Origin: an uncultured Cryomorphaceae bacterium
Lineage (GTDB): Bacteria > Bacteroidota > Bacteroidia > Flavobacteriales_D > Parvicellaceae
NCBI GenBank assembly: GCA_947311505.1
Contig: CAMZLL010000181.1
Location: 1-33,608, forward strand
Direction: 5' to 3'
DNA: 33,608 nt
In this document: one piece after another, positions 10,001-18,363 of the stretch
Layout: each line of letters starts with the position of its first letter
Numbering within the stretch: position 1 is the stretch's first letter
Program-made: the position numbers and the translations under genes
Notes under the pieces: generated by a model
What the model saw: only the letters and a program-made list of their open reading frames with translations
Database searches by the model: none
Told to the model about the DNA's origin: nothing

Positions 10001-10773
10001 ACGCTGGTTGTTATCCAATAAATGTAACATTCACTAATACTTCTAACTCAACGTTGATACAAGATATTGATTGGGATTTTGGAAACGGGAGTACAACATC
10101 TGGTTTAGGTCCGGTATCAAGTGTCTATACGCAACCAATTTGCTATACCGTAGAGATGACTTCGACTACTATAAATGGGTGTATTAGCAATCTTGTCAAT
10201 ACAGATATGATATGCCCCGATGATTATCCCGTTGCTAACTTTACCTTTAATCCCAATCCCACAGATTTGAATCAAACCACGATAAGTTTTGATGAGGATG
10301 CTTCTTCTGATGCTTTAGGTTTTGTTTGGGAGTTTGGCGACAGCAGTGATATTCCAAACGCAACAGTTTTAAACCCGGTAGTTAGTTATCCTATAGTAGC
10401 ACCAGGTAATTATGATATTACATTAACGGTAACCAATGCAGCAGGATGCCAACACGATACAACCTATACTTTGATTATCAATGGTGTTTTTTCTTTATAT
10501 ATTCCCAATTCGTTTTCTCCAAATGGTGATGGAGTTAATGAAACTTTTTTTCCAAAAGGAGATGCGGTAGATCCCAATGAATATGAATTTTATGTATTTG
10601 ATAGAGATGGACACATTCTTTTTCAAACTACAGAATTTGGCGACTCTTGGGACGGAAGAGATAAAAGCAATCAAATGGTACCACCAGATGTATATGTTTG
10701 GAAAATTAAAGCAAAGGATTATTATTTAGGAGAAAAACACGTTTTTACTGGACATGTAACAATGTTGAAATAA
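7069..10773 (+). CDS. Large secreted multidomain protein: CUB-like, PKD, proprotein-convertase P-domain-like, C-terminal gliding-motility/T9SS type B sorting domain
   Basis: Signal peptide (MRFILFIFMLFLIITFNFAQ); CUB-like Cys-containing segment with DNLTIYDGDN; PKD repeats (WNWGDGDADTTT...HTYANNGEYPMHLYVID; WEFGDSSDIPN); P-domain-like segment (LEFLSFTPGQTLNNANDLIDICVSMEHSFMGDLVASIICPNG...LNGTWTIEFCDLWGADDG...WSLQF); C terminus YIPNSFSPNGDGVNETFFPKG...YVFDRDGHILFQT...WDGRDKSNQMVPPDVYVWKIKAKDY. Confidence 0.9.
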   Translation: MRFILFIFMLFLIITFNFAQTIVSISDGTVNTCNGSLFDSGGQGGSGYSNNENYTLTICPDNPNDIITLDFLNFALSNVSTANPNNADNLTIYDGDNILATTLGSYGSNQLQGLIVTCTSLNTSGCLTLVFESNDQGTGVFAATITCSTPCQRPTASMTMPTVVNNPHRICEGDNVSFDASGSSAIGTFNIVSYIWNWGDGDADTTTTATMNHTYANNGEYPMHLYVIDDNGCINSNSETIKVQVGTEPDMQFITGDTTLCIGETSCLFAQPQLMPVTWTGLPESGLGGATYLPDNVGQCFTADLEFLSFTPGQTLNNANDLIDICVSMEHSFMGDLVASIICPNGQTVILHQQGGGGTQIGDPEPADDPLLAGNCWQYCWSPTATNGTWVDNSSSGSSPNTVLAPISGSQALAPGTYESLNPLSGLVGCELNGTWTIEFCDLWGADDGFVCDWSLQFDPSLYPALSVFTPIIGNNSDSSYWTGSDPTASSFITSNTADMNSICVTPTQAGVFGYDYTVIDNHGCTYDTTLFVTVGNGPTIDAGLDTTICPGSVQLDATAQGGIDPSPTCDYTINMFDTFGDGWNGFSIEVFLDGISQGTHTMPTGGNGSSVFPVSDGQVISFNTSNGSFDNEVSYQVLDCNGTVVFQDGTNYSSVAPMIGVNVWSITGVSNVPPLYSYSWTPTTGVVSATDEDPVITTAITTTYTVSVWETAHPDCASTDDIIITIVNNGYAGEDTTLNFCLTDPVVDLFTLIPNNPDPAGTWYDVTNTVTTSMFDPATQTSDSLYYVIGIGACSDTALIVVNVATPFVLTMNPDTIICQNGTGNLNFSYTGGLGAPYTETWDNLLVGNGPHTVNPLVSTCYNVFVTDANGCISPTVQTCVNLNPPILITVTNTDSVCTGLDAVLNVNALGGNSQYNYSWEVSGVNFANTAQTTVNPLLTTQYCVTVGDACETTPVTECVEVGVYNMPNLSFTSDVNAGCYPINVTFTNTSNSTLIQDIDWDFGNGSTTSGLGPVSSVYTQPICYTVEMTSTTINGCISNLVNTDMICPDDYPVANFTFNPNPTDLNQTTISFDEDASSDALGFVWEFGDSSDIPNATVLNPVVSYPIVAPGNYDITLTVTNAAGCQHDTTYTLIINGVFSLYIPNSFSPNGDGVNETFFPKGDAVDPNEYEFYVFDRDGHILFQTTEFGDSWDGRDKSNQMVPPDVYVWKIKAKDYYLGEKHVFTGHVTMLK

Positions 10774-10918
10774 TGTAATTTTATATTGGTATAAATGTAT
10801 CATTTTAATACTATCTATTTTGTTTATAAAACACATTTAAAATAACGAGAAAAATTAGTAATTTACGCATAGCTAAATTAACGCAAAATCATTTAAATAG
10901 TTTCAGCAAGTGTATTTC

Positions 10919-11317
10919 CTACAGCCTCTTCTTATCTATAGAAACATCAAATATTTCGTTTATTTCTAGCTCCAAAAAACCTTTTACGATTCTGTTGTGA
11001 TGCAAGGTAGCTACCCATTTCAATCCTTTTTCATAATTATCTCCTTCTGAATGATACCTGACTGTTCCTTTTATCTGATAACCGACAAAGCCAGTCCAAA
11101 AAGTTAATGCGACTTTATTATTTTCTAATATATTGGCTCTTGTTTTGTTAAAAAAGTAATCTACCAACCATATTTTTCCATTTTCAACTTTCACTGTAGA
11201 TACAGGGACAACATTTATATCAATGGAATTTGATGTGGCAAGCACTTTTGATTCGGCATTTAATAAGGATTCGGCAATTTCTTTGGTAAGTTTTTTCATT
11301 ATTCTAATTTTAATCAA
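10919..11317 (-). CDS. Pyridoxamine 5'-phosphate oxidase-family (split-barrel flavin-binding) protein
   Basis: MKKLTKEIAESLLNAESKVLATSNSIDINVVPVSTVKVENGKIWLVDYFFNKTRANILENNKVALTFW; split-barrel pattern. True start probably the internal Met at about 11299. Confidence 0.75.
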   Translation of the reverse strand: MIKIRIMKKLTKEIAESLLNAESKVLATSNSIDINVVPVSTVKVENGKIWLVDYFFNKTRANILENNKVALTFWTGFVGYQIKGTVRYHSEGDNYEKGLKWVATLHHNRIVKGFLELEINEIFDVSIDKKRL

Positions 11318-11369
11318 AATAATGAATTCTATTTTTTTTAAAAGCTAATCTAAAACAGCTTATTAATAA

Positions 11370-11948
11370 CTATTTCAACATTAAGCCGAAGACATCAAGC
11401 AAACCTGACAAATCTGTTTTATCAAAAATAGCTTTAGTCATTTTGTTTTTTGTTGGGTCTATTGAGAAATTAGTAGCTGTTGAAAAATCTGTTTTGGTGA
11501 GGTTAGAACGTTCAAAAATAACATTCCTTAAATTACATTGAGAAAACACCGTTTTCTCCAAATCAGCTTCCGTAAAGTCAACGCCTTCTAGATTACAATT
11601 TTCAAAAAATGAATTTTTAACTTTCATTTTGTAAAAGGAAGCATAATCGAGGAGACAAAAATGAAAAGATACCTTAAATAAAAAAGGATTGCACTCATCA
11701 AATTTCACACCTAATAATTTACATTCACAAAACTTAATATTTTGCATCGAAGAGTCGCAAAGGTTGGTGTTACTCAGATTGCAATTCGTAAATTCACAAT
11801 CCTCAAAATGAATATTTACAATATCTAAACTTGAAAAATTACAATCGATAAAACGGCAACCTTCATAAGTTCCAAATTCAAATAATTGCTCAGTAAAATC
11901 TATATTCTTGATTTCTTGATCTTCGATGTATTTTCTAGCCATTATCAA
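11370..11948 (-). CDS. Pentapeptide-repeat protein (Qnr/MfpA-like fold)
   Basis: Repeats of the A(D/N)LxF type: FIDCNFSSLDIVNIHFEDCEFTNCNLSNTNL...FFENCNLEGVDFTEADLEKTVFSQCNLRNVIFERSNLTKTDFS. Start may be MARKYIEDQ at about 11942. Confidence 0.88.
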   Translation of the reverse strand: MIMARKYIEDQEIKNIDFTEQLFEFGTYEGCRFIDCNFSSLDIVNIHFEDCEFTNCNLSNTNLCDSSMQNIKFCECKLLGVKFDECNPFLFKVSFHFCLLDYASFYKMKVKNSFFENCNLEGVDFTEADLEKTVFSQCNLRNVIFERSNLTKTDFSTATNFSIDPTKNKMTKAIFDKTDLSGLLDVFGLMLK

Positions 11949-11964
11949 TGTTTAAATAGGTGTG

Positions 11965-13245
11965 TTAAATTTCATTTTTCTTTTTATCATAACGAATTGC
12001 AATAGCAGTAAGAATGATAAAAAACAGGGTTAAATACGATAGTTCAGGTAAAATATCTAGTAGTGAACCATTTCTTAAAATAACATCATAAAAACCACTC
12101 AAACCCCAATTCATAGGTGTAAGTTTTGCAAATACTTGCATAGTTTCTGGCATCAAAAAGGTGGGTACCCATACGCCACCAATAGCAGCTAATATCACCA
12201 CAGATGTAGCTCCAAAAGGTGCTGCTTGTTCCGTAGTAGAAGCTACAGTACCGATAAGAATTCCAAAACCAATAGCCGCAAGCCCTATAAATAATGCCAT
12301 TAAATATAAAAGTAAATAACTTCCACTAACATTAAAAGCAGGTAAGCCAATATATGGGAATAAGAATAACCCAACTAAAAGAATGGCCGTAAATTGCAAT
12401 AAACTTATTGCTAAATAGACTATTATTTTACCTCCAAGAAGCGTTGATGGTCTTGTAGGAAATGATTTTAGACGAACAAATGTTCCTTGATTTTTTTCTT
12501 TTACAATGGTAATAGATAAAGGCAAAATGATAAAGAAAATAGCAAATAAAGTCCAAGCCGGAACATTATGCTGAACAGCATCTGGCTTTACTTCTTTGAG
12601 TTCTCCCATGGGGTTTACTTCTGATATAACGATCATTTCTTCGACATTAAAAAAATCGTCTTCTGCTCCTATTGCTTCTTGAAAAGCCGTATAAATAGCT
12701 GCTGTTTCTATTTTAGAAATCATTTTATCTATTGAGCTACGCACCCCATTCTTATAAGCCAATTGTGTAGCTGGATCAAAAATTATTTTTATTTTTTGTT
12801 TTTCAAAAAGTAGAGTTGTATCTTGTTTTTCCTCTTGCTCATCTAAACCAAATTCGGTCATTATTTTAGAAACATTTTGATTTACTTTTTGAGCTAAATT
12901 AAACGACAAATCTTTCGGTAGGACTAGCGCCATTTGATATAAACCTTCCAACACTAATTCTTTAGCCTTTTTTTCATTTAGCAGTTGACCATCTATTTTA
13001 GTGAGTAATTCCAAAGCTCCATTTTTTTCTAAATTAGTTGCTATAGATTTTGACAATTCTCCCCCGTCATTATCTACCAACAATACAGGAATCTTTGTTT
13101 CGTTTATTTGTTGAAAGGTACTGTTTTGAATCAATGTAACCGCTACTACTAAAATTAAGGGCATAACAAACAAAATAATCAATCCCCCAAAATCTCTTTT
13201 GAGTAATAAAAACTCTTTGTATGTGGCTTGTAATAATTTATACAT
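11965..13245 (-). CDS. ABC-2 type transporter permease
   Basis: N-terminal TM followed by a large extracytoplasmic loop and C-terminal TM bundle (LLVGLFLFPYIGLP..., GFGILIGTVASTTEQAAPFGATSVVILAAIGGVWVPTFLMPETMQVFAKLTPMNWGLSGFYDVI). Confidence 0.88.
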   Translation of the reverse strand: MYKLLQATYKEFLLLKRDFGGLIILFVMPLILVVAVTLIQNSTFQQINETKIPVLLVDNDGGELSKSIATNLEKNGALELLTKIDGQLLNEKKAKELVLEGLYQMALVLPKDLSFNLAQKVNQNVSKIMTEFGLDEQEEKQDTTLLFEKQKIKIIFDPATQLAYKNGVRSSIDKMISKIETAAIYTAFQEAIGAEDDFFNVEEMIVISEVNPMGELKEVKPDAVQHNVPAWTLFAIFFIILPLSITIVKEKNQGTFVRLKSFPTRPSTLLGGKIIVYLAISLLQFTAILLVGLFLFPYIGLPAFNVSGSYLLLYLMALFIGLAAIGFGILIGTVASTTEQAAPFGATSVVILAAIGGVWVPTFLMPETMQVFAKLTPMNWGLSGFYDVILRNGSLLDILPELSYLTLFFIILTAIAIRYDKKKNEI

Positions 13246-13993
13246 GATCCCTCAATTTTAGCCCGGTATGTTTTAGATATACTTCTTCTAATGTGTTCGC
13301 ACTTGGAATTGAACTTATCAAATCTGAAGGTGTACCTTTTGCAATGATGGTTCCGGTATCTATGATTATTACTTTGGTACAAAATTCTTGAGCCTCAACC
13401 ATGTGATGAGACGTGTATATTATCGTTGTACCTAACGCATTTAGTTTATGAAGTTGATCTAGTATTACTTGTTTGGATTGGACATCTACACCTACTGTGG
13501 GTTCATCTAAATACAATAATTGTGGATTATGTAGTATTCCAGCAATTAGATTTACACGCCTTTTCATACCTCCAGAAAACGTTTTTATTTTTTTATTTCT
13601 AAAATCAATAAGTCCCATTTCTGTTAAAAAATACTCGATTTTTGTTTTTAAATCTTTTGTTTTCAAGCCATACATTGCTCCAAAATAGTTCAAATTTTCA
13701 AGTGCTGTTAGGCTTGGATATAATGCATATTCTTGTGGTACTATTCCTAGTTTTTTTTGAATCTCTTGCTTGTTGTTTTTAAATTCCAAACCTTGAATTA
13801 GAACTTTACCATCGGTAGGTTTCAAAACCCCACTTAACATTGAAATTAAGGTTGTCTTTCCCGCCCCATTAGGACCTAAAAATCCCACAATCTCTTTTTT
13901 TTCAACACGAAGGTCAAGAGGTTTTACAGCATAATAATCTGTGTTTTTATACTTTTTGGATATACAAACGGTTTCTAAAATAGGTGTTTCCAT
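13238..13993 (-). CDS. ABC transporter ATP-binding protein
   Basis: Walker A GPNGAGKTT, signature FSGGMKRRVNL, Walker B LLYLDEPTVGVD. Overlaps the permease gene by 8 bp. Confidence 0.96.
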   Translation of the reverse strand: METPILETVCISKKYKNTDYYAVKPLDLRVEKKEIVGFLGPNGAGKTTLISMLSGVLKPTDGKVLIQGLEFKNNKQEIQKKLGIVPQEYALYPSLTALENLNYFGAMYGLKTKDLKTKIEYFLTEMGLIDFRNKKIKTFSGGMKRRVNLIAGILHNPQLLYLDEPTVGVDVQSKQVILDQLHKLNALGTTIIYTSHHMVEAQEFCTKVIIIDTGTIIAKGTPSDLISSIPSANTLEEVYLKHTGLKLRDHV

Positions 13994-13994
13994 A

Positions 13995-14990
13995 TTATAT
14001 GGATTTTTTTAATTTCTTAAAAAACAACTCTTCTTTATTTGCTATAACTAATAATTTGTCGGCTATTTTATTATAACCATCAAATTCTACACTCCTGTTT
14101 TTATAAAGCCTAGATGCATCTATTGCAAAATCTCTCCATAGATCTCCAATGGTTGTTATTTCTTTTGATAAATCTTTTAAAACAGGGTTATTTAAAATCT
14201 CAGCTGCTTCTTCTAGAAATGCACCATAAATAAATCGAAATCCACCGCCACCAGTTCCTATTTCTTCTTGCATACGGACTATCTGTCCTAAATAATGATT
14301 GGTTTTCTTAATTCCCACTTTTTTTGGCCATTTTCGTATTGATTTAGAGACTGTTCTCATTCCTTTTACGCCAACTAAAGGAACGGGCGCAAGCATATAT
14401 CTACAAGTAGCTTTAATGGCTGTTTTGATAGCTTTTTCTAAAGGTAAATCAGTAGGAACATTGGTAGGGTAATACATTTGTCCTTTTGGGGCAAATGCTC
14501 CTTTTGCAAAACGTACTAAATCCAATTGTTCTGAGGGTAAACTCGTTACATTTTCCATGACTGGATCGCTAATCAAGTACTCATTTTTTTCTTTTCCATA
14601 TACTACCATATTGTGAGCGTTGAAATGAAAACGATAATCGTCAGGAAAATAAGTTAGGTTATATACCCCTACTTGTAATCCTACTGGAATGCCTTTTTTG
14701 AGTAATGAATCTAAAGCTTTCTGTGCGTTTTCTGGAGATTTGAACTTTTCTCTTTTTATGGTTATTCCCAATCTTTTACACATCCGTTTAAAAATCAGTC
14801 CGGGCATAGGTCGGTAACTTACTGCTGGTGCAAAATTCACTTTTAAAAAAGGCAAATAGACAAAGAATATTCCTGACCCCAATCCAAACGCCATTGGTTC
14901 ACTTATTTGATAGCCTTTATGCTTTAATAAGTTGGAAATTACTCCGTTTTCGCAATGCGCAGCCTGGTGATGTGTAAAATCTACATTCAT
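13995..14990 (-). CDS. BtrH N-terminal-domain protein (BtrH/DUF4872-like, cysteine-peptidase-fold acyltransferase candidate)
   Basis: N-terminal HHQAAHCENGVISNLLKHKGYQISEPMAFGLGSGIFFVYLPF, with central GIPVGLQVGVYNLTY...FHFNAHNMVVYGKEKNEYLISDPV, typical of BtrH-like/C39-like proteins. Confidence 0.8.
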   Translation of the reverse strand: MNVDFTHHQAAHCENGVISNLLKHKGYQISEPMAFGLGSGIFFVYLPFLKVNFAPAVSYRPMPGLIFKRMCKRLGITIKREKFKSPENAQKALDSLLKKGIPVGLQVGVYNLTYFPDDYRFHFNAHNMVVYGKEKNEYLISDPVMENVTSLPSEQLDLVRFAKGAFAPKGQMYYPTNVPTDLPLEKAIKTAIKATCRYMLAPVPLVGVKGMRTVSKSIRKWPKKVGIKKTNHYLGQIVRMQEEIGTGGGGFRFIYGAFLEEAAEILNNPVLKDLSKEITTIGDLWRDFAIDASRLYKNRSVEFDGYNKIADKLLVIANKEELFFKKLKKSI

Positions 14991-15388
14991 TTATCAATTT
15001 CTTTTAACTGTGCTACACTTACGTTGAAAACAGCAGCATATTTTTTCAGCATTTTAGAAGAAAGGCTATTAAATACGTTTATTTTAAAATGTCTTTTTAC
15101 TTGCCATTGCCATTTGCCAACATAATCTGAAAGCACGATTAAATCCATTCTATTTAATTCCATATAATACTGAATAGGGCTAATTTCTTTGGCTTGGGCT
15201 CGTTGTTTAAAACCAGCTATGCGTTCATTTATATATTCTAAAGATTGATCTAAGGCAATCTTTTTTGGATTCCATCCAGAGCTTGTTTTTGTGCCATAAT
15301 TTCCCTCTTCATCTACACCGTAGCAAAGTTCCTTAAACCCAGCGGACTCAAGATTACTTTTATCTTGGGGCACATCATTTAACTTCAT
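14987..15388 (-). CDS. Uncharacterised 133-aa protein within the pigment operon
   Basis: Intact ORF overlapping both neighbours (4 bp and 14 bp); no motif I recognise. Confidence 0.75.
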   Translation of the reverse strand: MKLNDVPQDKSNLESAGFKELCYGVDEEGNYGTKTSSGWNPKKIALDQSLEYINERIAGFKQRAQAKEISPIQYYMELNRMDLIVLSDYVGKWQWQVKRHFKINVFNSLSSKMLKKYAAVFNVSVAQLKEIDK

Positions 15389-15857
15389 TACTAATCTTTT
15401 TGATAAACAAATTTAATTGGCAATCTAAGAGTAGCTTTTCTCCCGAATAGATAAGACCATTCATAGTACATATCGAATATCCATCGCCATCAAATCTAGA
15501 AACTAACACTCCTTTTGATTTTATGGTTGTATTAATTTTGGGTAGGTGATGAATGTTTATTTTCTTAATAGTGCTGATAAAACCGATAACATCCGAATTG
15601 TTTTCTTCATCGAGCTGATCGCCTTCCTCTTGATGAAAATAGGAACTCCCTACGATTATGGAACAAGTTTGTGCTATATTTTCAATCAAACCCGACTCTT
15701 GAAAAAGAGAATTATCCACAAAAATATTATTTTTTGATAGGGTCAGTTCGGTTTCAACTATATCATCAGTTAGTGCTAATAACTTATCAACCATGAGCAT
15801 ATTACCTCTATGCGGAAGGTATTTGGTAACATCAATATTTTCAATAGCTATTTTCAA
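15375..15857 (-). CDS. 3-hydroxyacyl-ACP dehydratase-like hotdog protein (DH1, catalytic His retained)
   Basis: KYLPHRGNMLMVDKLL resembles the FabZ active-site motif (L/F)PHRxPxLLVD; SGLIENIAQT carries the Glu motif. Confidence 0.82.
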   Translation of the reverse strand: MKIAIENIDVTKYLPHRGNMLMVDKLLALTDDIVETELTLSKNNIFVDNSLFQESGLIENIAQTCSIIVGSSYFHQEEGDQLDEENNSDVIGFISTIKKINIHHLPKINTTIKSKGVLVSRFDGDGYSICTMNGLIYSGEKLLLDCQLNLFIKKISNEVK

Positions 15858-15858
15858 A

Positions 15859-16278
15859 TTATGGAGCTAAAACGGTTTTCATTTTTCCAGTAGCGATTAT
15901 TTCATCACCGATATTGACCACTATCTGTACCAATGTAACACCCATAAACTCCTGAATGATGGATACTTTGGTGGCTATAACTTCGTTTAATTTAGGTAAC
16001 CTCTCAATAACGACATTACTTATAGACCCGATATAACCTACTGGTGCGGTTTTTTTTAATAAAAAATACTGATAACCTGTATATAACGCCACCGTTTGTG
16101 CCATGTTTTCAATTAATCCGGGTTCTAAAAAGGTTTGATTTTTCACAAAAATATTATCAGAAGCTGGCGTAAAATTAGATAGGATATGCTCATCAGTATA
16201 TTCCATTAGTTTCCCAACCATTACAAATGGTGCTTTCTGAGGAATGAGATCTTTTACTTGGTTTTCGTTTGCTAACAT
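15859..16278 (-). CDS. Hotdog dehydratase-like paralogue (DH2, catalytic His replaced by Gln)
   Basis: LIPQKAPFVMVGKLM aligns with LPHRGNMLMVDKLL of DH1; PGLIENMAQTVALYTGYQYF aligns with SGLIENIAQTCSIIVGSSYF. Confidence 0.82.
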   Translation of the reverse strand: MLANENQVKDLIPQKAPFVMVGKLMEYTDEHILSNFTPASDNIFVKNQTFLEPGLIENMAQTVALYTGYQYFLLKKTAPVGYIGSISNVVIERLPKLNEVIATKVSIIQEFMGVTLVQIVVNIGDEIIATGKMKTVLAP

Positions 16279-16293
16279 AAGCTATTTTTAATT

Positions 16294-17427
16294 TTAACAG
16301 ACTGTAAGATAAGCGTAGGCATAAGAAAAACGACCGCTTTCAGGAACACTTAACAATATGGTATCTCCTTTCTGTAGTTTGTTGGAGTTGAATAATTCTT
16401 CTAACATCAGATATACCGATGCAGATCCTACATTGCCTACATCTGCAAGATTGGTAAACCATTTAGAATCTGCTATTCCTACATTATTTTCGTGCATCAA
16501 AGCTTTTAGCTTATCTGCAAAATAAAAAGAGGAGATGTGTGGTAAAAAGTAGGTAACGTCTTCTCCAATTAAATTATGTTTCTGCATTGCTATTTTGCAA
16601 CTCTCAACACCTTTAATTAATATATTTTTATCTAATATTTTTGTATCTTGGTTGAATGAAAACAGCGAATTTTTTAACCATTCATCGGGATGAAAATCAT
16701 TCCATGGTTTGATAGTTCCATCTTTTTGTTTTTCGCCACCAGCCCACATACATGTTTCTATTTCATGAGCATAGGAATAGGCTTCCATCCATTCTATTTT
16801 TAGAGACAAGTCTCCTTTTGGTTGGTTTTCTAGCAACATGGCTCCAGCACCATCAGAAAGCATCCACCGAAGAAATTCTCGTTGAAAAGCGACTATTGGT
16901 CTTTGTTCTAGTTCTTTTAAGTTCTCTACTTCGTTTTTGAATTTTTCGGCAAGCATCCAAGTAGATAACCTTTCCGACCCTGTACAAATAGCATTGTTTG
17001 AGTTACCTGATTTTACAGACATATAGCCAAATTTCAAAGCATTCATACCTGAGGTACAAATACCTGAAGAAGAGTTTAGTTCGAAGCTTTTATGGTCAAA
17101 CAATCCATGCACCATTACTGCGTGAGATGGCAATAATAAATCGGGAGTTGTAGTTCCACAAGATAATACTTCCACATCATTTTCTGTAAAGTTTTCATCA
17201 AAAAGACCGTCTATCGCCTCTTTTGTTAATTCAGCATTATTATGCGTAGATTGTCCATTATCATCTATAGCGTAATATCTACTTTTAATACCGTTATTTT
17301 TCAGTACTACTCTTCGTGCTTTGGAAGGAGTGTTGTTTATTAAACCCAAAAGAGACTCCATATCATCGTTAGAAACAGGACGATTTGGTAGTGCTTTCGA
17401 GATTTTATTTATATAAACATCAGACAT
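16294..17427 (-). CDS. DarB-like beta-ketoacyl-ACP synthase III-type enzyme (dialkylresorcinol biosynthesis)
   Basis: SSGICTSGMNALKFGYMSVKSG active-site Cys, FLPHISSFYFADKL His, GNVGSASVYLMLEEL Asn; located beside the DarA-like gene. Confidence 0.88.
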   Translation of the reverse strand: MSDVYINKISKALPNRPVSNDDMESLLGLINNTPSKARRVVLKNNGIKSRYYAIDDNGQSTHNNAELTKEAIDGLFDENFTENDVEVLSCGTTTPDLLLPSHAVMVHGLFDHKSFELNSSSGICTSGMNALKFGYMSVKSGNSNNAICTGSERLSTWMLAEKFKNEVENLKELEQRPIVAFQREFLRWMLSDGAGAMLLENQPKGDLSLKIEWMEAYSYAHEIETCMWAGGEKQKDGTIKPWNDFHPDEWLKNSLFSFNQDTKILDKNILIKGVESCKIAMQKHNLIGEDVTYFLPHISSFYFADKLKALMHENNVGIADSKWFTNLADVGNVGSASVYLMLEELFNSNKLQKGDTILLSVPESGRFSYAYAYLTVC

Positions 17428-17436
17428 CTATTCTTA

Positions 17437-18363
17437 TTATTTTAGTGCAGTTCGTTGATAATAATTAATATCCAATTGGCGTTTTTTTGCTGTAAATGGA
17501 TAAGCCAACAAATATACAATAAAAACAATAGGAGATACAACCCAGATGGCGAACAAAAGGTAATAACTAAACAGTTTTACATATTTTTCTCTTTTTTGAA
17601 TGCTAATTTTTTCTTTTCTAAGGACTAATTTTGACCAAAAACTAAAAATCAGGTTTGCTTTTCGATCTACTAAAATCAAGAAGGGTTTTATTCTAGTTGC
17701 ATCTTGTTTTATTAATTCTTCTTGTGTAGCGTCATAGTTTCCTGATTTTAGATGTTTTAAGATAGTTGGACTAAATTTAATGGCTGTATCAATATCTTTT
17801 TGAGAAATACCGGGTAACGGAAATAGTCCTAAATAGCGTTTAGTTTTATCTCCGTTCATCATCCAATGCACAATCGTTACCACACTTACATGATTGATAT
17901 GTCTATCGGTTAAAACAATGTTACCTACTAGATTTGCATCAAGATTCAAAAGTAGTTGTTTCATTTTATCTTGCGCCATATACCACATATTTCTACAGCC
18001 GATTATGGTAATTACGGGTGTGTTTTTAAAAAGGGTTGTTGCTATATCAGATTTCAAAAAGGAATTAGCAGGAATGGATGGAGTAAGATACCATACTTGA
18101 TAAGAGAATATTATCAAATCATACTTCTCTTTAAGTAATGGATTATCCAAATCATTTAATGCTGTTGGGGTTTGACTAAAAGATTCTGGAAACGTATTGT
18201 AAAACACATCTTTTGACCATGGAAATGGATAGTCTTCTTTTAATTTAATATTGTAAAACGATAAATTAACTTCGCTATCAGCTAGCAGATCTTTTGTGAT
18301 GTTATTGGTGATTTCTAAAAGCTGACCAGATTGGGAATAATATATGACAAGTACTTTCTTCAT
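17437..18363 (-). CDS. DarA-like dialkylresorcinol condensing enzyme
   Basis: N-terminal flavodoxin-like VLVIYYSQSGQLLEITNNI, QVWYLTPSIPANSFLKS, C-terminal TM segments (YYLLFAIWVVSPIVFIVYLLAYPF); adjacent to DarB-like. Confidence 0.83.
   Translation of the reverse strand: MKKVLVIYYSQSGQLLEITNNITKDLLADSEVNLSFYNIKLKEDYPFPWSKDVFYNTFPESFSQTPTALNDLDNPLLKEKYDLIIFSYQVWYLTPSIPANSFLKSDIATTLFKNTPVITIIGCRNMWYMAQDKMKQLLLNLDANLVGNIVLTDRHINHVSVVTIVHWMMNGDKTKRYLGLFPLPGISQKDIDTAIKFSPTILKHLKSGNYDATQEELIKQDATRIKPFLILVDRKANLIFSFWSKLVLRKEKISIQKREKYVKLFSYYLLFAIWVVSPIVFIVYLLAYPFTAKKRQLDINYYQRTALK

Noticed and set aside
15712-15720. Perfect DnaA-box match ttatccaca
   Set aside because: Single 9-mer inside the DH1 coding region with no clustering or AT-rich DUE; expected by chance in 33 kb of AT-rich DNA. 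It does not support an oriC here despite the parS-like sites.
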